Positions 1 through 10,240 of a DNA stretch of 64,000 nucleotides are shown one piece after another. The notes under the pieces were generated by a model. The model worked only from the letters and a program-made list of their open reading frames with translations. It was not told the origin of the DNA and did no database searches. Position 1 is the stretch's first letter, and the number at the start of each line of letters is the position of its first letter. Origin of the DNA: Symsagittifera roscoffensis (lineage: Eukaryota > Xenacoelomorpha > Acoela > Convolutidae); the NCBI RefSeq assembly GCF_963678635.1, contig NC_087069.1, positions 43,042,688 through 43,106,687 on the forward strand. Reading direction: 5' to 3'. Made by a program: the position numbers and the translations under genes.

Positions 1-149
1 ATTTGCGCAACAAAAACTACTTCAGACCTTGGCAAAGTTACATTGTTACAAAACTTCCATGATTTTTTTTCACTGTTTGTCTCGTTATAAACAAACTCTG
101 TTACTAATGTTGCGTCAGGTTCATCTACTGCTGTTGTTGCTTCTGACAT
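1..149 (-). CDS. N-terminal part of a small ORF of the left cluster, running off the window
   Basis: Reading leftwards from the ATG at 147-149 the frame stays open for 49 codons to the window edge. The product begins MSEATTAVDEPD, is acidic at first, and then carries a segment WKFCNNVTLPRSEVVFVAQ. That segment turns hydrophobic at the edge and could lead into a membrane segment. It lies 72 bp downstream of the preceding ORF and in the same direction, as expected for the next gene of the cluster. I do not recognise the family securely. Confidence 0.5.
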   Translation of the reverse strand, partial: MSEATTAVDEPDATLVTEFVYNETNSEKKSWKFCNNVTLPRSEVVFVAQ

Positions 150-221
150 TTGAGAAACTATTTATTCTACAGACTGTGTTAGACTTTTTCTCTCTGTGAA
201 TGAAGCTTGTAAAAAATTAAA

Positions 222-518
222 TTACTTTTGAGAACAGTAAAAAATTTCATAACGTGTGAATTCTCTATCATTTATATCATGCATTTCTAAAACAAAGTTT
301 GCTGGGATATTTGCAGTTTTTTTGTAGTACATTATTTTCTTCACAGTATCCTCTTTCACAATCGTCTTAATCTCATCTGGCAATTCACTGCTGTTTAGAT
401 CCATCTGAACTCCTGGCTGACGTTTGGGTACTAAGACTAGTTCGGGAAGATATACTCCTCGCTTGCTGGCTAACATTTCTGATAAACTTGAATCTCTGGA
501 AGTATACAAATTGATCAA
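222..518 (-). CDS. Small unidentified protein of the left cluster (98 codons, or about 61 from an internal ATG)
   Basis: The longest reading starts at 518 and would overlap the upstream ORF by 134 bp. An internal ATG at 402-404, beginning MDLNSSELPDEIK, gives a 61-residue product overlapping the upstream ORF by only about 20 bp and is the more likely start. The downstream two thirds is a mixed charged/hydrophobic sequence with ANIPANFVLEMHD and REFTRYEIFYC. No signal peptide, membrane segment or known motif is visible. Function unknown; its place in the cluster is the only reason to call it a gene. Confidence 0.45.
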   Translation of the reverse strand: MINLYTSRDSSLSEMLASKRGVYLPELVLVPKRQPGVQMDLNSSELPDEIKTIVKEDTVKKIMYYKKTANIPANFVLEMHDINDREFTRYEIFYCSQK

Positions 519-726
519 TAACTGGAAAAAACCTCTTCAACGTAGACAACTCTTCTTCGGAAATTATTATTTGCTCCTTCCTCTGAACAATTTGGCCACT
601 ACAATCAATACGCTCTATTTTCGTTAATGAAATTTTAATATCACCCTCTGGAGTCATCCACGCACAAAGCATTGAATTTGGTGATAGGTATGTCTCCACT
701 TTCGCTGATCTCTCGCTGTTGTTCAT
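385..726 (-). CDS. Unidentified 113-residue protein of the left cluster with a Ser/Arg/Gln-rich tail
   Basis: The frame begins MNNSERSAKVETYLSP and overlaps the end of the upstream nuclease-like ORF by 86 bp. Residues ~10-75 form a globular stretch with alternating beta-like segments (GDIKISLTKIERIDCSG, then EQIIISEEELSTLKRFFPVI). This faintly resembles the PC4-type single-strand-DNA-binding fold seen in some transcription cofactors and viral proteins, but the match is by eye and weak. Residues ~88-113 are rich in Ser, Arg, Thr and Gln and look disordered. Confidence 0.45.
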   Translation of the reverse strand: MNNSERSAKVETYLSPNSMLCAWMTPEGDIKISLTKIERIDCSGQIVQRKEQIIISEEELSTLKRFFPVIDQFVYFQRFKFIRNVSQQARSISSRTSLSTQTSARSSDGSKQQ

Positions 727-1210
727 TTTTCAACCAATCATAAAAAACCTTGGTTTTCTTCAGGGCACAATGATTCCTGGAGTTGTAATGTGGAATATGT
801 TTATTGCAACTTGGATAATTTTTAAAATATAAGTTTTCAACCCGAGGACAGCCCAAATAATCTAGGTTTTCAATCTTTCGGTCCAAGTACTTGGCCAAAA
901 ATTCTGTCTTTTCTTTTCCTTTAGCGTAAAAAACGGCACCGGAATTTCTCAGCACAAAACTCTGAAGTATTTGATTCAAGTTTATATAAAGATAATCACC
1001 GTTTTCCCAATGGAGACCGTGTAAATAATTTGTTAACCAGTTGTAAGCTTTTTGTTCAAGCTTTGGTAGTATATTGAAATTCACTGGAGGTAGGAAAATG
1101 AGTCGATCGCTGTAGTCTGAAGTTGTTATTGCTAATTCTTTAACCACAAAGGCGTTTTTCTTGTAACGAAAGCCTTCCACGTCAAGCACAACTGATCTCT
1201 CGCCTAGCAT
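641..1210 (-). CDS. Unidentified 189-residue protein with a DxE-type nuclease-like N-terminus
   Basis: The ORF starts at 1210, overlapping the stop of the preceding ORF by 7 bp. Near the N-terminus VVLDVEGF (D10, E12) matches the first motif of RNase H-like/DEDD exonuclease folds. It is followed by a KELAI strand and a WLTNYLHGLHWENGD segment. The C-terminal third has a Cys/His cluster (C-x2-H-x3-H, then NHCALKKTKVFYDWL) that resembles the last motif of such nucleases. I infer an exonuclease-like fold; activity is not established. It is the most conserved-looking member of the cluster and the best query for identifying the element. Confidence 0.55.
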   Translation of the reverse strand: MLGERSVVLDVEGFRYKKNAFVVKELAITTSDYSDRLIFLPPVNFNILPKLEQKAYNWLTNYLHGLHWENGDYLYINLNQILQSFVLRNSGAVFYAKGKEKTEFLAKYLDRKIENLDYLGCPRVENLYFKNYPSCNKHIPHYNSRNHCALKKTKVFYDWLKNEQQREISESGDIPITKFNALCVDDSRG

Positions 1211-1632
1211 TCTAGTAAATGATAAATTTCTGGTTTTTTCAACTTAATGAAAAGGCAGAACGCTATTCCACTCAAATGTCTCAATAAGCTGTTGTTACAG
1301 TTCCAGGGCAACATGTAACAGTACGTGGGACGCTGTTGATAAAATTCGTGTATAAATCCGGCCGCATCGTGCAAAATAGCGTGCAATCGTAAAATTTTGG
1401 AATTTTTCAAGTATTTGTCCAAGGAAGAGTTATCAATACCAATCAAGCCACCATAAGGTCTCAACTTAATTAAAATGTCGTAGTTAAGGTTATCAGAACT
1501 AACAAAAAACAGAGAACATGCAGCTAGAAAATAGTTGCGTCGGTTAGAATTATCAGGATAAGTTTGTTTCAAGTAAATTTCGTGAATTATTTTCAAATCA
1601 ATAGGAGTTACTCTGCTTTTTTGCAATTTCAT
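1204..1632 (-). CDS. Unidentified 142-residue protein of the left cluster
   Basis: The frame starts MKLQKSRVTPIDLKIIHEIY and ends in LKKPEIYHLLEC. The central part contains ILRLHAILHDAAGFIHEFY followed by PTYCYMLPW and then a hydrophobic stretch GIAFCLFIKL. The spaced His/Asp (H-x3-H-D-A-x-G) and aromatic pattern looks like a structured, conserved domain rather than random sequence, but I cannot assign it. It is 28 bp downstream of the first ORF of the cluster and overlaps the start of the nuclease-like ORF by 7 bp, a spacing that suggests co-expression. Confidence 0.5.
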   Translation of the reverse strand: MKLQKSRVTPIDLKIIHEIYLKQTYPDNSNRRNYFLAACSLFFVSSDNLNYDILIKLRPYGGLIGIDNSSLDKYLKNSKILRLHAILHDAAGFIHEFYQQRPTYCYMLPWNCNNSLLRHLSGIAFCLFIKLKKPEIYHLLEC

Positions 1633-1660
1633 TTTTTATTTTTTCCAACACCTCTCCAAC

Positions 1661-2167
1661 CTACTGAATTTCAAGCCAGTGGAAATAAAAGTGACCTTGC
1701 AAATACCATTTAGTCTCATTAAGATAACGGTGGTAAATAATTAAATAAACCACCGGAAGTTTTTTGTATTTTGATAGCTTGTTGAAACATAGACGGATTT
1801 TTCTCTCCAAGTCTTTATCAACCCTTTTTGAGGTAAAATCAAACGAATAGTCGAATACGTTTTCATAATCAGCAAAATTCAAATCGCTCACAGTACCATA
1901 CTGTTGTTTTGTAGAAATGCACCAAGATATTTGTTGAAGCTCACTCAAATAAAATTGTTCTTTGAAAATTAACTCGTATTCTTTCTTTGAAATTTCCTTT
2001 GCCCTTTCGAGGAAGACGACGTAGCGTTCATTACTAAATTTGAAAAATGAGTTTTTTTCTGCGGTTGAAAACACTCTTAATTGTAAATGCTCATTATCAA
2101 TATCTTCAGTACACCAAATTCCCTCTAATTTCATTTTTCTTATTTCAAAATTTGTCAAATTTATCAT
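1661..2167 (-). CDS. Unidentified 168-residue protein, first ORF of the left cluster
   Basis: The frame opens at 2167 (MINLTNFEIRKMKLEGIW) and ends HFYFHWLEIQ. It is rich in Lys, Glu, Phe and Tyr, with no signal peptide, transmembrane segment or recognised motif. It has the longest leader of the cluster (300 bp of non-coding DNA to the next feature), so transcription of the cluster may start just upstream. A second in-frame ATG, 12 codons in (MKLEGIW), is an alternative start. Confidence 0.5.
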   Translation of the reverse strand: MINLTNFEIRKMKLEGIWCTEDIDNEHLQLRVFSTAEKNSFFKFSNERYVVFLERAKEISKKEYELIFKEQFYLSELQQISWCISTKQQYGTVSDLNFADYENVFDYSFDFTSKRVDKDLERKIRLCFNKLSKYKKLPVVYLIIYHRYLNETKWYLQGHFYFHWLEIQ

Positions 2168-2470
2168 TTGGTATATTTTGCCCAGAAACGGCCGCCGCCT
2201 TTTGAGAGTAATTTCAATTTACTGCCTTTTCACCATAAAATTTAGGTCAAGTTAAGGAATTAGTTTACTGCTGCCAACAGTTAAGCTACGCTGCCAAATT
2301 GGCCGGCGCATTTTTATTATATACCATAAAAGTCAATTCCCCCGTTCACTAACAAATTTCAACTAGGTCGAAAGTTCATTTGCCCGAAACAAATATAACA
2401 ATTAATATGATTCATATAATTAACCAGGACCAATAATTAGGACCCCAAAATTTGGAATTAGAAAGATTTT
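2168..2470. other. Non-coding leader side of the ORF cluster
   Basis: About 300 bp without an ORF. It has two locally GC-rich patches (around 2190-2200 and 2288-2300), unusual here, and a TATATA-like stretch near 2317. It could hold the promoter of the leftward cluster, but nothing specific can be shown. Confidence 0.25.
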
Positions 2471-2683
2471 TGTATCGTGTCCCTTGTTGTTAAGCTAAAC
2501 TTAGCAAGATCCTAAGTAGGGGGTCTTCTGCTTTTTGGGTGGAAAATCTCTTTCGTTTACAAAATCCTAGGATGAGGGTCCTCCAAAAAATTAAGGACCC
2601 CTTTCCTAGGATTTTGCTTTACGTGAGGACCCCCCCCCCCCTTAGGAAGGACCCCCCCCCCTTAGGATCCGGGACACGATACA
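2471..2683. mobile_element. Small non-autonomous TIR element (MITE), about 213 bp
   Basis: A perfect 13-bp inverted repeat, TGTATCGTGTCCC at 2471-2483 and GGGACACGATACA at 2671-2683, brackets the segment. If the TA at each outer edge is the target duplication, the insertion follows Tc1/mariner-like rules. The interior is strongly foldable: AAAATCCTAGGA near 2560 is matched by its complement near 2608, and the right half has two long C runs separated by CTTAGGAAGGA. No coding capacity, as usual for MITEs. Confidence 0.7.
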
Positions 2684-3839
2684 ATACTACTACTGATTCA
2701 CAAAGACTCAGCAACTAGAAGCTCTCCAATGAAATTCCAAGCCGCTCCCGCATTCTCCAACCATGCCCCAAAGTTCCTAAGTCAAACTAATGCCGGATTA
2801 TTGTCTGGGCTCAAGATTTCAGTAATTGTAATTGTTCAAGATTTTTATCTCAAGTTATCACCAAACTGATTTTCTTGGTCAAACTGCAGCTTTTTTGAGA
2901 ATAAGCTTTGAACTTCTTCTTGTGAATTGTGCATACATTGCAAGACGTACGTCAGTTGATTGTCTTTTTAAATTTGATTTTTAGTGCCTTTGATCAGAAG
3001 GATGAGCTTTTGATGATGAGCTAGCAAAAAAAACGCATAAAAACAAAAGAAACGACAGACACCTAAGTATAGCCTTACAACCTTACATCAAACGGTTTCA
3101 TCATGTTTTTTTAAATAAAACTTAAACATTGTTACAGCAACACAATGATTCAATTGAACAAAGTCAGAGCGATAACTTATGGTGGTTATTTTGATGTCAA
3201 AAATGTTTTATAAAAAAAACATGTTTCCTGAAACAGAGAGCCTGGGCTGGACAGAAAATGCTACCCGCACTGACATACTTGAGATTCAAACCAAACGGAA
3301 TTGATTTTATTACAGATAAAGTTCTAGATAGAAATCTATTTACGACAGCTCCTTTCGATACCTAAAATGACGTAGATTGGAATAAATAGATTTTAAGCGT
3401 TAAAAAAAATATTTTTTTTTGCATAAAATTTGATTTAGTGAAATTGAGTTTTGAAAACCATCATAATCTCAACAATTTTGATTCAATGTTCCCTATTTTT
3501 TGTTTTTTTTTGGAGCAATAGGTTGAACTCAAGAAAAATAAGAATCGGAGCTACAGAATGAAAGATTGTGTTGAAGGAAAACCTTTTGAGTTTTGTAAAT
3601 CTAAGTGCTCCCGCGGTATGAAAAAAATATTCTGCAAAAATTCTCCAAATGTCATAATCAGTATCAACGTTCTAGTGGAATTCTTTTAGGCAATGAACCT
3701 ATCATTATAACATTTTTCTCTAATATTTTCTCATTTTGTAACAATTTTTTTTTGCTGCAAGAAATTTACAGATTAGTTATACTGAGTTGTTTTCATGACG
3801 AACGTCAACAAGAAAATCTAGTAAAAACATACCTTAATT
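2684..3839. other. AT-rich intergenic sequence, nothing recognised
   Basis: About 1.15 kb with several A and T homopolymers. The 87-codon frame at 3605-3868 has no recognisable motif and is taken as chance. Confidence 0.5.
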
Positions 3840-5800
3840 TGATAGCTTCAATTTTCTCTGGTCTTTGATCGGCGAGAGAATCTGAATATATTCTGTTTAC
3901 AATCTCTGAATAAAAAAGGATGAATATCCAAAAAATTAGGCAAAAATAAGTTTTATTTGATTTAAATCAATTTTCATTTCTCAAAAAACGCATGAAATTG
4001 AAATCAAAAGATTTTCATTAAAAATTATTTTGAGATGCATTTTTGCGACAAACTAAATTGACTTTAAATCAATCGATGCAAATCAATATTTTTAGATGTT
4101 TGCTATATGATTTGTATTGTCGTAAAACATATATTAACAAAAAGAACGCTTATTTTAGAAAATCCAATAATGGAAATAGAATGACTAGATTTGGATTTAA
4201 TTTGATTTTGAGCTACATTTTTGCGACAAACTAAATTGATTTTAAATTGATGCAAATCAGTTTTTTTAGATTTTTGCTATATTATTTGTATGAAAGTGAT
4301 GGCACTCAACTTCTTGTCGTTACGGGTAATCATATATAATCATTATTTAAGTCTAAATTTTTTCTCAATTTTCTTTTAAAACTATTGTATTGTCGTAAAA
4401 AATATATTAACAAAAAGAACGCTTATATTAGAAAATCCAATAATGGAATATGAATGACTAGCGTATTCATATGAATGACTACCAACAATCAATTTGTTAA
4501 TAGTGAATCCAAAAATGTAGTTTTTTTCCCAACTAGTTTTGATAAATTTATTCTTTCAAAATGCTCCAAAAACTTACAAAAGAATTGACTTGAAGTAACT
4601 GGGGAAGCGTAGACAAAGCAGTCAATGACAATTTATTATGATAATTTCAATTTTCTTTGGTTTTTGATCGGCGAGAGAATCTGAAAATATTCTGTATACA
4701 ATCTCTGAATAGAATAGAATGAATATCCAAAAGGTTGGGCAAAAAGAAATTTTATTTGATTTAAATCGATTTTTCGTTTCTCAAAATAAGCATGAAAATG
4801 AAATCAAAAGAATTGGATTGAAAATTATTTTGAACTACATTTTTGCGACAAACTAAATTGATTCTAAATCGATGAAAACCAATTTTTTTAGCCGTTTGCT
4901 ATATGATTTGTATGAAATCGATGGCACTCAACTTCTTGTCGTTACGGGTAACCATACATAATCATTTTATAAGTCTAAATTTTTTCTCAATTTTGTTTCA
5001 CAATTATTGTATTGTCGTAAAACATATATTAACAAAAAGAACGCTTATATTAGAAAATCCAATAATGGAATATGAATGACTAGCGTATTCATATGAATGA
5101 CTACGAACAATCAATTTGTTGATAGTGATTCCAAAAATGTAGTTTTTCCCCAATCAGTTTTGATTAACTCATTCTTTCAAAATGCTCCAAAAAAATTTAC
5201 AAAAGAATTGACTTGAATCAACAGGGGAGGTGTAGACAAAACAGTCAATGACATTTTGTTATGTTATATTCAATTTTCTTTGGTCTTTAATCGGCGAGAG
5301 AATCTGATTATATTCTGTTCAATCTCTGAATAGAATAGAATGAATATCCAAAAAATTGAGCAAAATTAAGTTTTACTTGATTTAAATAGATTTTTCGTTT
5401 CTCAAAATAAGCATGAAAATGAAATCAAAAGGTTTGGATTGAAAATGATTTTGAGCTACATTTTGCGACAAACTAAATTGATTTTAAATCGATGCAAACA
5501 ATTTGTTTTAGATGTTTGCTATATTATTTGTATGAAAATGATGGCACTCACTTCTTGTAATTACGGGTAAACATACATAATCATTATATAAGTCTAAATT
5601 TTTTCTCAATTTTTTTTAAAAATTTTTGTATTGTCGTAAGAAATATATTAACAAAAGGAACGCTTATATTAGAAAATCTAATAATAGAATATGAATGACT
5701 AGTGTATTCATATGAATGACTACCAACAATCAATTTATTGATAGTGAATCTAAAAATATTGTTTCTATCCCAAGTAGTTTTGATTAATTTATTCTTTCAT
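3840..5800. repeat. Tandem array of a ~621-bp unit, three copies, the first with an extra ~180-bp internal duplication
   Basis: Landmarks recur at constant offset: GATCGGCGAGAGAATCTGA near 3868, 4669 and (with one change) 5290; ATGGCACTCA near 4300, 4923 and 5543; CATATGAATGACTA near 4479, 5090 and 5713. The second-to-third spacing is about 621 bp. The first unit is about 180 bp longer because the TTTTGCGACAAACTAAATTGA segment is present twice (near 4040 and 4218). Copies are roughly 85-90% alike by eye. A fragment of the unit end (GGGGAAGCGTAGACAAA) recurs near 6607. Confidence 0.85.
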
Positions 5801-7525
5801 GAATGTTTTTTTTTCGTGTGCATAACGTTATCCTGCAATCATATTTTTTTTCTTCGTTTGTCGAAATATAATTATGTTGGCAGAAAAAAGTTTTGGTTAC
5901 TGAATTGCCAAAAAATGAATGAAAATTGACTTGAAACGAACAATGATCGTCAGTCAAAGAGAGAATAGGCTCACACCAACTTGCAGTGGCTTAAACCAGC
6001 AATATTTATCTCAAAACTAGGGAAAAAGCCGACGCTTACCTGTAATTTTGTGAAATGTTTTGGCTTCCGGGAACGAGATACTTTTTAGGTTATTCGATAA
6101 TGCAGCTTTGTGGCACGTCACTTTCCTTTTTAGCGGATCTTTTTTAAAAACAGACCTGCAATACCTGAATTTGAAACAACTTAAAGTTAATACGTCATAG
6201 TTAAAGTACGTTGAGATAGAGACTGATTCTTTTGTAAATTTCTCTAAAGAAGTTGCAGTTTTTTGTTCATACAAATCAATAAAAAAGATTAAAGAACTCG
6301 CATAATTGTTTTAGAAACAAAAACCAAAATTTTTCATTGTATTATTTAAGAACGTTCGACTTTTTTCAGAGGTAAGTCAATTTAAATAATTTTAGCAAAC
6401 TTTTTTAGGGGTACCAAATTATATTTTCTCTACAGTAATTTCTTGAAAATTATATTACAAACCTTGATATTGAAAAACCTAACTGGATTATCTGATACAC
6501 AATCGGTTATTGAGTATCGCACGTAGGCTGCTCAAATAGTCGATGGCTTGTTGGTAAAAAAACTTGTGCAACCTCGAAGGTGACCGTGTGAACTCGAAAG
6601 TAACAGGGGAAGCGTAGACAAAACTGTCAACAAACGACTTCTTTTTGTCCCGATTAAACCTGAAAAAATAAAAAATTAAATCAGCTAGTTGTTATCTCTT
6701 GGAAAAATGTTTGAGATTTAGAACAATTACAAAAAACAATTAACTTACTTTTTATTGATTCCCGGAAAAAATTGACTCAAAGAGCAACTTGACGAAAAAT
6801 TAAGTAAAAGATTGTTTGAGTCTTGACTCTTGGTTAATTTTTTCCTATGTTTGCTTAAAAAAATAGGTTAATTCTTTACCAAAACGTTTTTGCCGCGAAG
6901 GAAGCGTCGTCATTTGATTGCGTTATTCGCTCTTAACTAGACTAAATCTCAACCATTTCAAACGAGTTTTTCTTGACACCGGCTTAATGTTTTGAAGATT
7001 GTTTAAGGTGTCCAAATCACGACTAAATGGGCTCTATTATGATATAACATAATCGACCTAGTCCAATGATTAATTGCGGTAACCAATTTTGAGAATAGTA
7101 AATTACACCCGAATACAAAAACCCCCCATTTTCAATGACTGGAACAAAAACTTGATGTTAGATGATTTCGATTCGAATAAAAGCTTAGGTACAACCAACA
7201 GTTAAAACGCATTTACATTTTAGATACATTTATTGAAGCCAATACCTTTAATTTTCTCTGTTCGACGTCGTTTTTTTTGTTCCGCATTTTTATGGAAAAA
7301 CCCAAAACATACCTAAAAACACAAAGTGTGATTTTTTTCCTTGCACAATCAGTTTGCAAAACCAATTTTCTAGCGCTTCAAAATAACCAGAGGTCTTATT
7401 GTTTTTAAACCTTTTTGCATGATACATAAACTCTCTGATTTTGTACGGCAAAGTTTCACGAATTATTGACAAGAGATAACAAAAGAGTAAAAATTTAATA
7501 TTGGCATACCTATGCGTGTGCACCA
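5801..7525. other. AT-rich intergenic sequence
   Basis: No gene seen. Only scattered fragments related to the 621-bp array (around 5910-5960 and 6590-6640) stand out. The minus-strand frame at 6017-6274 shows no domain or codon pattern worth calling. Confidence 0.45.
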
Positions 7526-7590
7526 CCGGATTTAGGATGGGGGGAACTTTTTGAAAACCATTTCCTCCTCGTGAAAATTCTAGATCCGCC
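7526..7590 (-). mobile_element. Very short copy of the GGATYTAGG-ended TIR repeat family
   Basis: CCGGATTTAGGATGGGG at the left and TTCTAGATCCGCC at the right are the two ends of the family whose fuller copy lies at 49676-50063, here only about 65 bp apart and in the opposite orientation. It looks like an internally deleted derivative. Confidence 0.5.
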
Positions 7591-9239
7591 AATGTGTGTG
7601 GATCAATAGTTGTTAGTTTTAAATGTATCAATTGGTTACCCGCACTCAATAAATTTAGCCTACGAAGATAGAAATGCTTGTCATACTTTTAAACATGTTA
7701 AAGATGGTCCTTTATTTAGAAAAAAATGGCAAAAAAAAATCAAAATTGAAAACAACGGGTTCAGTAAATTCAATGATTTTTTTTCCATTTGCCGCATTTA
7801 TAAAATTTGATGGATCCGGAATTTTCCGAATTCTCTTTTGTGTCTGTACAGGGATCATAAATCAAATTTTTATCGAGAACCTGAATCATTTTTTGGTATA
7901 GTTTAATGCAGATTGATTGCATTAAAAATAGCCCAAAACCTATCAATTTCAATCATAAAAATTTCAATAAAAACTTCCGTCTCAATTTTTGAAAACTTGT
8001 ATATATAAACACGTAATAAATAAAAAAAATTGTTAGAAGAGTTATTTCTGACTGTAAGAAATTCTATACTAAAACTTCTTAATTTTTGAATTAAAATTAA
8101 GTACACAAAAAAGGAAGTTATGGATTAAAAAATTCTCAGAAGGAAGTTAGAGAAAGAAGCTATAAATAGTTCTTGACTAAATTAAAAAGAACAAACAATT
8201 CGGGCAATCGATTTTCTTTGAATCTTATTGAATCTTAAGACCTGTCAATTGATTTTTTAAAATTTATTTGTTCATTATTTTTTCTAAGGAAAAAGTGTAA
8301 GATTTGAGCATAAAACAGTTACTGAAACAAGATATCATATAAAAAGAAAATATTTAATTTTTTTCTCAGGTAAGTTATTTGTTTTACTTTGGTAAAAAAA
8401 ATAGCAGTAAAGCAAAGTCTACCGCGTTATACCATGCTTTAAAAAAACAATTGCGCTGGTTTAAAAATATACGAATGGAGTAGCAGTTATTTAGAACTGA
8501 TCACTGAGGAATCATTTCAAACTGCCTCAAAAGCCTGTAGCTAACAGGAGCCAGGCCAAAGTTGTTTGTCCAAAAAAAATTAGTTTAAACATTTTCCAGC
8601 TACACTGGATGCATTAAGAGAAATTTAGCGCATCAAACTTTTAAAAAAAACTTTGAAGATTGAAAACAAAACGAAGTATTTGATAAAACCACAAAAACAA
8701 TAGAACACGCATAAGTTCACGTTTTTTTATTCAAATTTTTATTAATTAAGCTTACAAAAATTGATTAAAATGCTCAAAAGGCGTAAAAAAATCAGATCCA
8801 CTCAAAATGAAGCCTAAAAAAACAGCTACTAGTATTCAATCCGCCAGCCAGGTGGCTTCTGAGACCAGTTTTGGTTAAATCATATTGGATTTCAACCTTG
8901 AAAATAATGAAAAACTCTCACACAAAAACAAACAATGATTATGGTGAAAGTGTAATTATCAAGTTCTTTCTCTGTCCTTTCTAAACTTAAGCTTTTTTGA
9001 AATAAAGATGTGAGATGCTTTTTGATTATCAATAAGTTCAAAAAAAATGTCTAGCATTCTTCTAGTCCTAATCTCTTAGTTTTTGCTGTTTTCTTAAGTA
9101 TTCGAACATTTTCAATTTCAAAATAGAGTTCATGGGTCTTGGCAGAAGGTGAACAATTGCTCTACCCTCCTCAAAATCCTCAACAAAACTCAAACTGGCG
9201 TTATGTGCCTTTATATGATCATTAGCTATAAGCCGTGTC
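7591..9239. other. AT-rich intergenic sequence, nothing recognised
   Basis: Several overlapping short frames on both strands (7610-8106) consist of Phe, Ile, Lys and Asn from homopolymer-rich DNA and are not called. Weak similarity to 16040-16440 suggests the large duplication (10280-14960 / 16600-19210) may have extended leftwards. Confidence 0.4.
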
Positions 9240-9455
9240 GAGGTGCTGGATTTATGTTTTGATTTGGAAAGTCGAGTAAGTGCAGTTTTTCTACTGAAAT
9301 TCCGCGGTCGAGAAGCAATTTTAGGCCGAGAACAAAGTCGAAACATGCCCAATTTTGGTCGAGAGAGTCCAAAGTTACCCAAACTTGGTCAAGAATCAAG
9401 AATGTCCAAGCAGAGGTCGAGAAAGTCGAAGCGAAGATCGAGCACAATCGCAACT
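9240..9455. repeat. Degenerate GTCGA-type minisatellite
   Basis: Loose repeats of GGTCGAGAAAGTC, GGCCGAGAACAAAGTCGAAA and relatives, the same family as the cleaner array at 9850-10240. Its translation in several frames gives the S/R/K-rich short ORFs seen here on both strands; these are not genes. Confidence 0.65.
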
Positions 9456-9849
9456 TAATTTTTTTCAAAATTTAAGTTGAATTTGAATTGGAAATTGAGC
9501 AAAACAATTTGCTCAGATAAAACCTCAGTCAACAATTGCAACCCACAACAACCAAGTGAGGAGATTTGCATACCAAAAATTGAAGTTTCAGAGGAAAACT
9601 TTTAAGTTTTGAAAACCGAAGGTTTCCTGTGGCAAGAAAAAAAATTCTAGCACAAGTTCCTCAAATATCAGTTTTCACAACAACAGTTTGCGAGATTGAG
9701 AGATTGAACTTGAGAAAAATTTGTTTTTGATTGAGGAATTTTGCATTTTACAGGTTCCTATAGATTATTCTCAAATCAAGCATAATCCCAAAAAATTAAC
9801 TGAAAAGCATACATTATAACTTTTTGTCGAATTACTCATTCTAATTGAT
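9456..9849. other. Spacer between two minisatellite blocks, nothing recognised
   Basis: About 400 bp of AT-rich sequence without ORF or repeat signature. Confidence 0.4.
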
Positions 9850-10240
9850 ATTCAAGAAAGTCGAGAAAGTCGAAACATAGGTCAAGCAGAGTCAAATTAT
9901 GGGTCGAGAAAGTCAAAACCTAGGCCGAGCACAGTCGAAACATAGGTCGAGCACAGTCGAAACTTAACAATATTTTTATCAAGGAAGTGAAAACATGCGT
10001 CTGGCACAGTCAAAACATAGGTCGAGCACAGTCCAAACATAGGTCGAAGAGAGTCGAAATATACGTCGAGTACAGTTGAAACATAACAATATTTTGATCG
10101 AGGAAGTCGAAACATGTGTCTAGCACAGTCGAAAAATAGGTCGAGCACAATCGAAACTTAGTTCGAGCACAGCCAACACATAGATCGAGGACAGTCGAAA
10201 AATTTGTTGACCACAGTCGACACATAGGTCGAGCAGATTT
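9850..10240. repeat. 22-bp minisatellite, core GGTCGAGCACAGTCGAAA
   Basis: About 17 imperfect copies, spaced 22 bp or a multiple of it, each carrying GTCGAGCACAGTCGAAAC followed by ATA, with variants such as GTCTAGCACAGTCG and GTCGAGGAAGTCG. Because 22 is not a multiple of three, translation cycles through frames and yields the repetitive CSTYVSTVLD-like peptides on the minus strand. These are an artefact of the repeat. Confidence 0.85.

Larger units (their letters stand above)
1..2167 (-). mobile_element. Compact cluster of small intronless ORFs, probably part of a virus-like or other multi-gene mobile element
   Basis: Six ORFs lie head to tail on the minus strand with gaps of 28-72 bp or short overlaps and no introns. 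This packing is unlike the rest of the window, where real exons are separated by hundreds to thousands of bases. Such density in an animal genome is typical of DNA viruses, Polinton-like elements or other self-replicating multi-gene elements. No polymerase, integrase, capsid or packaging ATPase is visible here, so the family cannot be fixed; such genes could lie beyond the left edge. The ORFs look whole, so the copy is young or was recently active. The right boundary is taken at the first ORF's start, 2167. No terminal repeat was recognised near it. Confidence 0.55.
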
